Below are positions 24,701 to 38,655 of a stretch of DNA of 64,000 nucleotides, piece by piece. Under the pieces are notes generated by a model, which worked only from the letters and a program-made list of their open reading frames with translations, ran no database searches and was not told where the DNA came from. Made by a program: the position numbers and the translations under genes. The stretch spans positions 8,504,501-8,568,500 of the forward strand of contig OZ059900.1 of NCBI GenBank assembly GCA_964057225.1, in the 5' to 3' direction. Position 1 is the first letter of the stretch, and the number at the start of each line of letters is the position of its first letter. This DNA is from Auanema rhodensis. Lineage: Eukaryota > Nematoda > Chromadorea > Rhabditida > Rhabditidae.

Positions 24701-27700
24701 AAAGGCCCATATTTCAATCAGTTTCGATATTCGTGCAAAATACACCTATATCAACATTCTATGACAGTATTTCATACATTTAGTCGTTTTAGAAGAAAAA
24801 AATATGCTTAAGATCAGAAGTTTGACTGATTTTGCCAAAATGCCCTTCAATCCCCAAAAAACCAATAATTCTTGATATTTTCGGTCCTTTTTGACCAAAG
24901 TGGTTAAAATTGAACATATATATGTAAAAATAGTCAAAGTTTATGAATCCTGAATTTCAAATCCATATCTCAAAGGGTCTGATCAAAACATACAGTTTTC
25001 ACATGTTTTGTACCCAAAATCGTTGAATATATGGCGTTTTGAGCATAAAAAGGCCCATATTTCAATCAGTTTTGATATTTGTGCAAAATAGACCTATATG
25101 AACATTCTATGACAGTATTTCATACATTTAGTCGTTTTAGAAGAAAAAAATATGCTTAAGATCAAAAGTTTGACTGATTTTGCCAAAATGCCCTTCAATC
25201 CCCAAAAAACCAATAATTCTTGATATTTTCGGTCCTTTTTGACCAAAGTGGTTAAAATTGGACATATATATGTAAAAATAGTCAAAGTTTATGAATCCTG
25301 AATTTCAAATCCATATCTCAAAGGGTCTGATCAAAACATACAGTTTTCACATGTTTTGTACCCAAAATCGTTGAATATATGGCGTTTTGAGCATAAAAAG
25401 GCCCATATTTCAATCAGTTTCGATATTCGTGCAAAATACACCTATATCAACATTCTATGACAGTATTCCATACATTTAGTCGTTTTAGAAGAAAAAAATA
25501 TGCTTAAGATCAAAAGTTTGACTGATTTAGCCAAAATGTCCTTCAAACCCCAAAAAACCAATAATTCTTGATATTTTCGGTCCTTTTTGACCAAAGTGGT
25601 TAAAATTGAACATATATATGTAAAAATAGTCAAAGTTTATGAATCCTGAATTTCAAATCCATATCTCAAAGGGTCTGATCAAAACATACAGTTTTCACAT
25701 GTTTTGTACCCAAAATCGTTGAATATATGGCGTTTTGAGCATAAAAAGGCCCATATTTCAATCAGTTTTGATATTTGTGCAAAATACACCTATATGAACA
25801 TTCTATGACAGTATTTCATACATTTAGTCGTTTTAGAAGAAAAAAATATGCTTAAGATCAGAAGTTTGACTGATTTTGCCAAAATGCCCTTCAATCCCCA
25901 AAAAACCAATAATTCTTGATATTTTCGGTCCTTTTTGACCAAAGTGGTTAAAATTGGACATAAATATGTAAAAATAGTCAAAGTTTATGAATCCTGAATT
26001 TCAAATCCATATCTCAAAGGGTCTGATCAAAACATACAGTTTTCACATGTTTTGTACCCAAAATCGTTGAATATATGGCGTTTTGAGCATAAAAAGGCCC
26101 ATATTTCAATCAGTTTGGATATTTGTGCAAAATACACCTATATGAACATTCTATGACAGTATTTCATACATTTAGTCGTTTTAGAAGAAAAAAATATGCT
26201 TAAGATCAAAAGTTTGACTGATTTTGCCAAAATGCCCTTCAATCCCCAAAAAACCAATAATTCTTGATATTTTCGGTCCTTTTTGACCAAAGTGGTTAAA
26301 ATTGAACATATATATGTAAAAATAGTCAAAGTTTATGAATCCTGAATTTCAAATCCATATCTCAAAGGGTCTGATCAAAACATACAGTTTTCACATGTTT
26401 TGTACCCAAAATCGTTGAATATATGGCGTTTTGAGCATAAAAAGGCCCATATTTCAATCAGTTTTGATATTTGTGCAAAATACACCTATATGAACATTCT
26501 ATGACAGTATTTCATACATTTAGTCGTTTTAGAAGAAAAAAATATGCTTAAGATCAAAAGTTTGACTGATTTTGCCAAAATGCCCTTCAATCCCCAAAAA
26601 ACCAATAATTCTTGATATTTTCGGTCCTTTTTGACCAAAGTGGTTAAAATTGGACATATATATGTAAAAATAGTCAAAGTTTATGAATCCTGAATTTCAA
26701 ATCCATATCTCAAAGGGTCTGATCAAAACATACAGTTTTCACATGTTTTGTACCCAAAATCGTTGAATATATGGCGTTTTGAGCATAAAAAGGCCCATAT
26801 TTCAATCAGTTTCGATATTCGTGCAAAATACACCTATATCAACATTCTATGACAGTATTTCATACATTTAGTCGTTTTAGAAGAAAAAAATATGCTTAAG
26901 ATCAGAAGTTTGACTGATTTTGCCAAAATGCCCTTCAATCCCCAAAAAACCAATAATTCTTGATATTTTCGGTCCTTTTTGACCAAAGTGGTTAAAATTG
27001 GACATAAACATGTAAAAATAGTCAAAGTTTATGAATCCTGAATTTCAAATCCATATCTCAAAGGGTCTGATCAAAACATACAGTTTTCACATGTTTTGTA
27101 CCCAAAATCGTTGAATATATGGCGTTTTGAGCATAAAAAGGCCCATATTTCAATCAGTTTTGATATTTGTGCAAAATACACCTATATGAACATTCTATGA
27201 CAGTATTTCATACATTTAGTCGTTTTAGAAGAAAAAAATATGCTTAAGATCAAAAGTTTGACTGATTTTGCCAAAATGCCCTTCAATCCCCAAAAAACCA
27301 ATAATTCTTGATATTTTCGGTCCTTTTTGACCAAAGTGGTTAAAATTGAACATATATATGTAAAAATAGTCAAAGTTTATGAATCCTGAATTTCAAATCC
27401 ATATCAAAGTTTATGAATCCTGAATTTCAAATCCATATCTCAAAGGGTCTGATCAAAACATACAGTTTTCACATGTTTTGTACCCAAAATCGTTGAATAT
27501 ATGGCGTTTTGAGCATAAAAAGGCCCATATTTCAATCAGTTTTGATATTTGTGCAAAATACACCTATATGAACATTCTATGACAGTATTTCATACATTTA
27601 GTCGTTTTAGAAGAAAAAAATATGCTTAAGATCAAAAGTTTGACTGATTTTGCCAAAATGCCCTTCAATCCCCAAAAAACCAATAATTCTTGATATTTTC

Positions 27701-27867
27701 GGTCCTTTTTGACCAAAGTGGTTAAAATTGGACATATATATGTAAAAATAGTCAAAGTTTATGAATCCTGAATTTCAAATCCATATCTCAAAGGGTCTGA
27801 TCAAAACATACAGTTTTCACATGTTTTGTACCCAAAATCGTTGAATATATGGCGTTTTGAGCATAAA
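18786..27867. repeat. Heptamer HOR block, 7-5-7-7 monomers (M55-M80)
   Basis: Each unit starts with a C24/C51/A132/T142/A150/A212 monomer (M55, M62, M67, M74), followed by G116/A218 and G24 (TTTGGA) monomers. M55-M61 and M67-M73 match in order over 2436 bp. M62-M66 is a five-monomer version whose last two positions (M65 with A218/C220, M66) resemble M78-M79. M74-M80 is a seven-monomer version with a different second half. M69 has a private A3, and M68 has C189. Confidence 0.85.
27138..27519. repeat. M79, 382-bp monomer with 34-bp tandem duplication
   Basis: A unit starting CAAAGTTTATG and ending ATCCATAT occurs at 27371-27404 and again at 27405-27438, duplicating monomer 235-268 with a 2-base (TC) ambiguity at the junction. 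The two copies are identical. This is the largest length change in the window and appears in no other copy, so it looks recent. Confidence 0.95.
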
Positions 27868-30800
27868 AAGGCCCATATTTCAATCAGTTTCGATTTTCGT
27901 GCAAAATACACCTATATCAACATTCTATGACAGTATTCCATACATTTAGTCGTTTTAGAAGAAAAAAATATGCTTAAGATCAAAAGTTTGACTGATTTAG
28001 CCAAAATGTCCTTCAAACCCCAAAAAACCAATAATTCTTGATATTTTCGGTCCTTTTTGACCAAAGTGGTTAAAATTGAACATATATATGTAAAAATAGT
28101 CAAAGTTTATGAATCCTGAATTTCAAATCCATATCTCAAAGGGTCTGATCAAAACATACAGTTTTCACATGTTTTGTACCCAAAATCGTTGAATATATGG
28201 CGTTTTGAGCATAAAAAGGCCCATATTTCAATCAGTTTTGATATTTGTGCAAAATACACCTATATGAACATTCTATGACAGTATTTCATACATTTAGTCG
28301 TTTTAGAAGAAAAAAATATGCTTAAGATCAGAAGTTTGACTGATTTTGCCAAAATGCCCTTCAATCCCCAAAAAACCAATAATTCTTGATATTTTCGGTC
28401 CTTTTTGACCAAAGTGGTTAAAATTGGACATAAATATGTAAAAATAGTCAAAGTTTATGAATCCTGAATTTCAAATCCATATCTCAAAGGGTCTGATCAA
28501 AACATACAGTTTTCACATGTTTTGTACCCAAAATCGTTGAATATATGGCGTTTTGAGCATAAAAAGGCCCATATTTCAATCAGTTTGGATATTTGTGCAA
28601 AATACACCTATATGAACATTCTATGACAGTATTTCATACATTTAGTCGTTTTAGAAGAAAAAAATATGCTTAAGATCAAAAGTTTGACTGATTTTGCCAA
28701 AATGCCCTTCAATCCCCAAAAAACCAATAATTCTTGATATTTTCGGTCCTTTTTGACCAAAGTGGTTGAAATTGGACATAAATATGTAAAAATAGTCAAA
28801 GTTTATGAATCCTGAATTTCAAATCCATATCTCAAAGGGTCTGATCAAAACATACAGTTTTCACATGTTTTGTACCCAAAATCGTTGAATATATGGCGTT
28901 TTGAGCATAAAAAGGCCCATATTTCAATCAGTTTTGATATTCGTGCAAAATACACCTATATGAACATTCTTTGACAGTATTTCATACATTTAGTCGTTTT
29001 AGAAGAAAAAAATATGCTTAAGATCAAAAGTTTGACTGATTTTGCCAAAATGCCCTTCAATCCCCAAAAAACCAATAATTCTTGATATTTTCGGTCCTTT
29101 TTGACCAAAGTGGTTAAAATTGGACATATATATGTAAAAATAGTCAAAGTTTATGAATCCTGAATTTCAAATCCATATCTCAAAGGGTCTGATCAAAACA
29201 TACAGTTTTCACATGTTTTGTACCCAAAATCGTTGAATATATGGCGCTTTGAGCATAAAAAGGCCCATATTTCACTCAGTTTGGATATTTGTGCAAAATA
29301 CACCTATATGAACATTCTATGACAGTCTTCCATACATTTAGTCGTTTTAGAAGAAAAAAATATGCTTATGATCAAAAGTTTGACTGATTTTGCCAAAATG
29401 CCCTTCAATCCCCAAAAAACCAATAATTCTTGATATTTTCGGTCCTTTTTGACCAAAGTGGTTAAAATTGGACATATATATGTAAAAATAGTCAAAGTTT
29501 ATGAATCCTGAATTTCAAATCCATATCTCAAAGGGTCTGATCAAAACATACAGTTTTCACATGTTTTGTACCCAAAATCGTTGAATATATGGCGTTTTGA
29601 GCATAAAAAGGCCCATATTTCAATCAGTTTCGATATTCGTGCAAAATACACCTATATCAACATTCTATGACAGTATTCCATACATTTAGTCGTTTTAGAA
29701 GAAAAAAATATGCTTAAGATCAAAAGTTTGACTGATTTAGCCAAAATGTCCTTCAAACCCCAAAAAACCAATAATTCTTGATATTTTCGGTCCTTTTTGA
29801 CCAAAGTGGTTAAAATTGAACATATATATGTAAAAATAGTCAAAGTTTATGAATCCTGAATTTCAAATCCATATCTCAAAGGGTCTGATCAAAACATACA
29901 GTTTTCACATGTTTTGTACCCAAAATCGTTGAATATATGGCGTTTTGAGCATAAAAAGGCCCATATTTCAATCAGTTTTGATATTTGCGCAAAATACACC
30001 TATATGAACATTCTATGACAGTATTTCATACATTTAGTCGTTTTAGAAGAAAAAAATATGCTTAAGATCAGAAGTTTGACTGATTTTGCCAAAATGCCCT
30101 TCAATCCCCAAAAAACCAATAATTCTTGATATTTTCGGTCCTTTTTGACCAAAGTGGTTAAAATTGGACATAAATATGTAAAAATAGTCAAAGTTTATGA
30201 ATCCTGAATTTCAAATCCATATCTCAAAGGGTCTGATCAAAACATACAGTTTTCACATGTTTTGTACCCAAAATCGTTGAATATATGGCGTTTTGAGCAT
30301 AAAAAGGCCCATATTTCAATCAGTTTGGATATTTGTGCAAAATACACCTATATGAACATTCTATGACAGTATTTCATACATTTAGTCGTTTTAGAAGAAA
30401 AAAATATGCTTAAGATCAAAAGTTTGACTGATTTTGCCAAAATGCCCGTCAATCCCCAAAAAACCAATAATTCTTGATATTTTCGGTCCTTTTTGACCAA
30501 AGTGGTTGAAATTGGACATAAATATGTAAAAATAGTCAAAGTTTATGAATCCTGAATTTCAAATCCATATCTCAAAGGGTCTGATCAAAACATACAGTTT
30601 TCACATGTTTTGTACCCAAAATCGTTGAATATATGGCGTTTTGAGCATAAAAAGGCCCATATTTCAATCAGTTTTGATATTCGTGCAAAATACACCTATA
30701 TGAACATTCTTTGACAGTATTTCATACATTTAGTCGTTTTAGAAGAAAAAAATATGCTTAAGATCAAAAGTTTGACTGATTTTGCCGAAATGCCCTTCAA

Positions 30801-31347
30801 TCCCCAAAAAACCAATAATTCTTGATATTTTCGGTCCTTTTTGACCAAAGTGGTTAAAATTGGACATATATATGTAAAAATAGTCAAAGTTTATGAATCC
30901 TGAATTTCAAATCCATATCTCAAAGGGTCTGATCAAAACATACAGTTTTCACATGTTTTGTACCCAAAATCGTTGAATATATGGCGTTTTGAGCATAAAA
31001 AGGCCCATATTTCACTCAGTTTGGATATTTGTGCAAAATACACCTATATGAACATTCTATGACAGTCTTCCATACATTTAGTCGTTTTAGAAGAAAAAAA
31101 TATGCTTAAGATCAAAAGTTTGACTGATTTAGCCAAAATGCCCTTCAAACCCCAAAAAACCAATAATTCTTGATATTTTCGGTCCTTTTTGACCAAAGTG
31201 GTTAAAATTGGACATATATATGTAAAAATAGTCAAAGTTTATGAATCCTGAATTTCAAATCCATATCTCAAAGGGTCTGATCAAAACATACAGTTTTCAC
31301 ATGTTTTGTACCCAAAATCGTTGAATATATGGCGTTTTGAGCATAAA
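27868..31347. repeat. Ten-monomer HOR, copy 1 (M81-M90; two related pentamers)
   Basis: The pentamer order is: T142/A150 class; G116/A218; G205 (GGTTGAAATT) with A218; T60 (ATTCTTTGAC); and C16/G24/C68 (CACTCAG, GTCTTCC). The two pentamers differ in fixed ways: M81 has T28, M85 A110 and M84 C336, while M86 has A28, M87 C33, M88 G145 and M89 G136. The same alternation recurs 3480 bp downstream. Confidence 0.9.
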
Positions 31348-34300
31348 AAGGCCCATATTTCAATCAGTTTCGATTTTCGTGCAAAATACACCTATATCAA
31401 CATTCTATGACAGTATTCCATACATTTAGTCGTTTTAGAAGAAAAAAATATGCTTAAGATCAAAAGTTTGACTGATTTAGCCAAAATGTCCTTCAAACCC
31501 CAAAAAACCAATAATTCTTGATATTTTCGGTCCTTTTTGACCAAAGTGGTTAAAATTGAACATATATATGTAAAAATAGTCAAAGTTTATGAATCCTGAA
31601 TTTCAAATCCATATCTCAAAGGGTCTGATCAAAACATACAGTTTTCACATGTTTTGTACCCAAAATCGTTGAATATATGGCGTTTTGAGCATAAAAAGGC
31701 CCATATTTCAATCAGTTTTGATATTTGTGCAAAATACACCTATATGAACATTCTATGACAGTATTTCATACATTTAGTCGTTTTAGAAGAAAAAAATATG
31801 CTTAAGATCAGAAGTTTGACTGATTTTGCCAAAATGCCCTTCAATCCCCAAAAAACCAATAATTCTTGATATTTTCGGTCCTTTTTGACCAAAGTGGTTA
31901 AAATTGGACATAAATATGTAAAAATAGTCAAAGTTTATGAATCCTGAATTTCAAATCCATATCTCAAAGGGTCTGATCAAAACATACAGTTTTCACATGT
32001 TTTGTACCCAAAATCGTTGAATATATGGCGTTTTGAGCATAAAAAGGCCCATATTTCAATCAGTTTGGATATTTGTGCAAAATACACCTATATGAACATT
32101 CTATGACAGTATTTCATACATTTAGTCGTTTTAGAAGAAAAAAATATGCTTAAGATCAAAAGTTTGACTGATTTTGCCAAAATGCCCTTCAATCCCCAAA
32201 AAACCAATAATTCTTGATATTTTCGGTCCTTTTTGACCAAAGTGGTTGAAATTGGACATAAATATGTAAAAATAGTCAAAGTTTATGAATCCTGAATTTC
32301 AAATCCATATCTCAAAGGGTCTGATCAAAACATACAGTTTTCACATGTTTTGTACCCAAAATCGTTGAATATATGGCGTTTTGAGCATAAAAAGGCCCAT
32401 ATTTCAATCAGTTTTGATATTCGTGCAAAATACACCTATATGAACATTCTTTGACAGTATTTCATACATTTAGTCGTTTTAGAAGAAAAAAATATGCTTA
32501 AGATCAAAAGTTTGACTGATTTTGCCAAAATGCCCTTCAATCCCCAAAAAACCAATAATTCTTGATATTTTCGGTCCTTTTTGACCAAAGTGGTTAAAAT
32601 TGGACATATATATGTAAAAATAGTCAAAGTTTATGAATCCTGAATTTCAAATCCATATCTCAAAGGGTCTGATCAAAACATACAGTTTTCACATGTTTTG
32701 TACCCAAAATCGTTGAATATATGGCGCTTTGAGCATAAAAAGGCCCATATTTCACTCAGTTTGGATATTTGTGCAAAATACACCTATATGAACATTCTAT
32801 GACAGTCTTCCATACATTTAGTCGTTTTAGAAGAAAAAAATATGCTTATGATCAAAAGTTTGACTGATTTTGCCAAAATGCCCTTCAATCCCCAAAAAAC
32901 CAATAATTCTTGATATTTTCGGTCCTTTTTGACCAAAGTGGTTAAAATTGGACATATATATGTAAAAATAGTCAAAGTTTATGAATCCTGAATTTCAAAT
33001 CCATATCTCAAAGGGTCTGATCAAAACATACAGTTTTCACATGTTTTGTACCCAAAATCGTTGAATATATGGCGTTTTGAGCATAAAAAGGCCCATATTT
33101 CAATCAGTTTCGATATTCGTGCAAAATACACCTATATCAACATTCTATGACAGTATTCCATACATTTAGTCGTTTTAGAAGAAAAAAATATGCTTAAGAT
33201 CAAAAGTTTGACTGATTTAGCCAAAATGTCCTTCAAACCCCAAAAAACCAATAATTCTTGATATTTTCGGTCCTTTTTGACCAAAGTGGTTAAAATTGAA
33301 CATATATATGTAAAAATAGTCAAAGTTTATGAATCCTGAATTTCAAATCCATATCTCAAAGGGTCTGATCAAAACATACAGTTTTCACATGTTTTGTACC
33401 CAAAATCGTTGAATATATGGCGTTTTGAGCATAAAAAGGCCCATATTTCAATCAGTTTTGATATTTGCGCAAAATACACCTATATGAACATTCTATGACA
33501 GTATTTCATACATTTAGTCGTTTTAGAAGAAAAAAATATGCTTAAGATCAGAAGTTTGACTGATTTTGCCAAAATGCCCTTCAATCCCCAAAAAACCAAT
33601 AATTCTTGATATTTTCGGTCCTTTTTGACCAAAGTGGTTAAAATTGGACATAAATATGTAAAAATAGTCAAAGTTTATGAATCCTGAATTTCAAATCCAT
33701 ATCTCAAAGGGTCTGATCAAAACATACAGTTTTCACATGTTTTGTACCCAAAATCGTTGAATATATGGCGTTTTGAGCATAAAAAGGCCCATATTTCAAT
33801 CAGTTTGGATATTTGTGCAAAATACACCTATATGAACATTCTATGACAGTATTTCATACATTTAGTCGTTTTAGAAGAAAAAAATATGCTTAAGATCAAA
33901 AGTTTGACTGATTTTGCCAAAATGCCCGTCAATCCCCAAAAAACCAATAATTCTTGATATTTTCGGTCCTTTTTGACCAAAGTGGTTGAAATTGGACATA
34001 AATATGTAAAAATAGTCAAAGTTTATGAATCCTGAATTTCAAATCCATATCTCAAAGGGTCTGATCAAAACATACAGTTTTCACATGTTTTGTACCCAAA
34101 ATCGTTGAATATATGGCGTTTTGAGCATAAAAAGGCCCATATTTCAATCAGTTTTGATATTCGTGCAAAATACACCTATATGAACATTCTTTGACAGTAT
34201 TTCATACATTTAGTCGTTTTAGAAGAAAAAAATATGCTTAAGATCAAAAGTTTGACTGATTTTGCCGAAATGCCCTTCAATCCCCAAAAAACCAATAATT

Positions 34301-34827
34301 CTTGATATTTTCGGTCCTTTTTGACCAAAGTGGTTAAAATTGGACATATATATGTAAAAATAGTCAAAGTTTATGAATCCTGAATTTCAAATCCATATCT
34401 CAAAGGGTCTGATCAAAACATACAGTTTTCACATGTTTTGTACCCAAAATCGTTGAATATATGGCGTTTTGAGCATAAAAAGGCCCATATTTCACTCAGT
34501 TTGGATATTTGTGCAAAATACACCTATATGAACATTCTATGACAGTCTTCCATACATTTAGTCGTTTTAGAAGAAAAAAATATGCTTAAGATCAAAAGTT
34601 TGACTGATTTTGCCAAAATGCCCGTCAATCCCCAAAAAACCAATAATTCTTGATATTTTCGGTCCTTTTTGACCAAAGTGGTTGAAATTGGACATAAATA
34701 TGTAAAAATAGTCTAAGTTTATGAATCCTGAATTTCAAATCCATATCTCAAAGGGTCTGATCAAAACATACAGTTTTCACATGTTTTGTACCCAAAATCG
34801 TTGAATATATGGCGTTTTGAGCATAAA
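31348..34827. repeat. Ten-monomer HOR, copy 2 (M91-M100)
   Basis: T28 (M91), C336 (M94), A110 (M95), C33 (M97), G145 (M98) and G136 (M99) recur exactly 3480 bp after their partners in M81-M89. I found no difference from copy 1 by eye until midway through M100, where the sequence switches class. The duplication is therefore very young, or an assembly artefact. Confidence 0.9.
34480..34827. repeat. Hybrid monomer M100
   Basis: It begins as the fifth pentamer position (C16, G24, C68) and ends as the third (G145, G205, A218), with a private T235. The next two monomers (M101, M102) are positions four and five again. An unequal exchange offset by two monomers, with breakpoint between sites 71 and 145, explains this exactly. 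Confidence 0.85.
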
Positions 34828-35523
34828 AAGGCCCATATTTCAATCAGTTTTGATATTCGTGCAAAATACACCTATATGAACATTCTTTGACAGTATTTCA
34901 TACATTTAGTCGTTTTAGAAGAAAAAAATATGCTTAAGATCAAAAGTTTGACTGATTTTGCCAAAATGCCCTTCAATCCCCAAAAAACCAATAATTCTTG
35001 ATATTTTCGGTCCTTTTTGACCAAAGTGGTTAAAATTGGACATATATATGTAAAAATAGTCAAAGTTTATGAATCCTGAATTTCAAATCCATATCTCAAA
35101 GGGTCTGATCAAAACATACAGTTTTCACATGTTTTGTACCCAAAATCGTTGAATATATGGCGTTTTGAGCATAAAAAGGCCCATATTTCACTCAGTTTGG
35201 ATATTTGTGCAAAATACACCTATATGAACATTCTATGACAGTCTTCCATACATTTAGTCGTTTTAGAAGAAAAAAATATGCTTAAGATCAAAAGTTTGAC
35301 TGATTTTGCCAAAATGCCCTTCAATCCCCAAAAAACCAATAATTCTTGATATTTTCGGTCCTTTTTGACCAAAGTGGTTAAAATTGGACATATATATGTA
35401 AAAATAGTCAAAGTTTATGAATCCTGAATTTCAAATCCATATCTCAAAGGGTCTGATCAAAACATACAGTTTTCACATGTTTTGTACCCAAAATCGTTGA
35501 ATATATGGCGTTTTGAGCATAAA
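34828..35523. repeat. Two extra pentamer positions (M101-M102)
   Basis: M101 has T60 and M102 has C16/G24/C68, repeating pentamer positions four and five after the M100 hybrid. They close the pentamer block before the 9-monomer block starts. Confidence 0.8.
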
Positions 35524-38500
35524 AAGGCCCATATTTCAATCAGTTTCGATATTCGTGCAAAATACACCTATATCAACATTCTATGACAGTATTTCATACA
35601 TTTAGTCGTTTTAGAAGAAAAAAATATGCTTAAGATCAAAAGTTTGACTGATTTTGCCAAAATGCCCTTCAATCCCCAAAAAACCAATAATTCTTGATAT
35701 TTTCGGTCCTTTTTGACCAAAGTGGTTAAAATTGAACATATATATGTAAAAATAGTCAAAGTTTATGAATCCTGAATTTAAAATCCATATCTCAAAGGGT
35801 CTGATCAAAACATACAGTTTTCACATGTTTTGTACCCAAAATCGTTGAATATATGGCGTTTTGAGCATAAAAAGGCCCATATTTCAATCAGTTTCGATAT
35901 TCGTGCAAAATACACCTATATCAACATTCTATGACAGTATTTCATACATTTAGTCGTTTTAGAAGAAAAAAATATGCTTAAGATCAAAAGTTTGACTGAT
36001 TTTGCCAAAATGCCCTTCAATCCCCAAAAAACCAATAATTCTTGATATTTTCGGTCCTTTTTGACCAAAGTGGTTAAAATTGAACATATATATGTAAAAA
36101 TAGTCAAAGTTTATGAATCCTGAATTTAAAATCCATATCTCAAAGGGTCTGATCAAAACATACAGTTTTCACATGTTTTGTACCCAAAATCGTTGAATAT
36201 ATGGCGTTTTGAGCATAAAAAGGCCCATATTTCAATCAGTTTTGATATTTGTGCAAAATAGACCTATATGAACATTTTATGACAGTATTTCATACATTTA
36301 GTCGTTTTAGAAGAAAAAAATATGCTTAAGATCAAAAGTTTGACTGATTTAGCCAAAATGTCCTTCAAACCCCAAAAAACCAATAATTCTTGATATTTTC
36401 GGTCCTTTTTGACCAAAGTGGTTAAAATTGAACATATATATGTAAAAATAGTCAAAGTTTATGAATCCTGAATTTCAAATCCATATCTCAAAGGGTCTGA
36501 TCAAAACATACAGTTTTCACATGTTTTGTACCCAAAATCGTTGAATATATGGCGTTTTGAGCATAAAAAGGCCCATATTTCAATCAGTTTTGATATTTGT
36601 GCAAAATACACCTATATGAACATTCTATGACAGTATTTCATACATTTAGTCGTTTTAGAAGAAAAAAATATGCTTAAGATCAGAAGTTTGACTGATTTTG
36701 CCAAAATGCCCTTCAATCCCCAAAAAACCAATAATTCTTGATATTTTCGGTCCTTTTTGACCAAAGTGGTTAAAATTGGACATAAATATGTAAAAATAGT
36801 CAAAGTTTATGAATCCTGAATTTCAAATCCATATCTCAAAGGGTCTGATCAAAACATACAGTTTTCACATGTTTTGTACCCAAAATCGTTGAATATATGG
36901 CGTTTTGAGCATAAAAAGGCCCATATTTCAATCAGTTTGGATATTTGTGCAAAATACACCTATATGAACATTCTATGACAGTATTTCATACATTTAGTCG
37001 TTTTAGAAGAAAAAAATATGCTTAAGATCAAAAGTTTGACTGATTTTGCCAAAATGCCCTTCAATCCCCAAAAAACCAATAATTCTTGATATTTTCGGTC
37101 CTTTTTGACCAAAGTGGTTAAAATTAGACATAAATATGTAAAAATAGTCAAAGTTTATGAATCCTGAATTTCAAATCCATATCTCAAAGGGTCTGATCAA
37201 AACATACAGTTTTCACATGTTTTGTACCCAAAATCGTTGAATATATGGCGTTTTGAGCATAAAAAGGCCCATATTTCACTCAGTTTGGATATTTGTGCAA
37301 AATACACCTATATGAACATTCTATGACAGTCTTCCATACATTTAGTCGTTTTAGAAGAAAAAAATATGCTTAAGATCAAAAGTTTGACTGATTTTGCCAA
37401 AATGCCCTTCAATCCCCAAAAAACCAATAATTCTTGATATTTTCGGTCCTTTTTGACCAAAGTGGTTAAAATTGGACATATATATGTAAAAATAGTCAAA
37501 GTTTATGAATCCTGAATTTCAAATCCATATCTCAAAGGGTCTGATCAAAACATACAGTTTTCACATGTTTTGTACCCAAAATCGTTGAATATATGGCGTT
37601 TTGAGCATAAAAAGGCCCATATTTCAATCAGTTTTGATATTTGTGCAAAATAGACCTATATGAACATTTTATGACAGTATTTCATACATTTAGTCGTTTT
37701 AGAAGAAAAAAATATGCTTAAGATCAAAAGTTTGACTGATTTAGCCAAAATGTCCTTCAAACCCCAAAAAACCAATAATTCTTGATATTTTTGGTCCTTT
37801 TTGACCAAAGTGGTTAAAATTGAACATATATATGTAAAAATAGTCAAAGTTTATGAATCCTGAATTTCAAATCCATATCTCAAAGGGTCTGATCAAAACA
37901 TACAGTTTTCACATGTTTTGTACCCAAAATCGTTGAATATATGGCGTTTTGAGCATAAAAAGGCCCATATTTCAATCAGTTTTGATATTTGTGCAAAATA
38001 GACCTATATGAACATTTTATGACAGTATTTCATACATTTAGTCGTTTTAGAAGAAAAAAATATGCTTAAGATCAAAAGTTTGACTGATTTAGCCAAAATG
38101 TCCTTCAAACCCCAAAAAACCAATAATTCTTGATATTTTTGGTCCTTTTTGACCAAAGTGGTTAAAATTGAACATATATATGTAAAAATAGTCAAAGTTT
38201 ATGAATCCTGAATTTCAAATCCATATCTCAAAGGGTCTGATCAAAACATACAGTTTTCACATGTTTTGTACCCAAAATCGTTGAATATATGGCGTTTAGA
38301 GCATAAAAAGGCCCATATTTCAATCAGTTTCGATATTCGTGCAAAATACACCTATATGAACATTCTATGACAGTATTTCATACATTTAGTCGTTTTAGAA
38401 GAAAAAAATATGCTTAAGATCAGAAGTTTGACTGATTTTGCCAAAATGCCCTTCAATCCCCAAAAAACCAATAATTCTTGATATTTTCGGTCCTTTTTGA

Positions 38501-38655
38501 CCAAAGTGGTTAAAATTAGACATAAATATGTAAAAATAGTCAAAGTTTATGAATCCTGAATTTCAAATCCATATCTCAAAGGGTCTGATCAAAACATACA
38601 GTTTTCACATGTTTTGTACCCAGAATCGTTGAATATATGGCGTTTAGAGCATAAA
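35524..38655. repeat. Nine-monomer HOR, copy 1 (M103-M111)
   Basis: Order: two C24/C51/A257 monomers; a T58/A132/T142 monomer; G116/A218; G24/A211; C16/C68; two adjacent T58/T142/T181 monomers; and a C24/G116/A211 monomer. A339 (GTTTAGAGC) is in M110 and M111, and G316 in M111. The order recurs 3132 bp later. Confidence 0.9.

Noticed and set aside
27371-27438. Target-site duplication of a lost transposon in M79
   Set aside because: The two 34-bp copies are directly adjacent with nothing between them, and 34 bp is long for a target-site duplication. Slippage or end joining is simpler.
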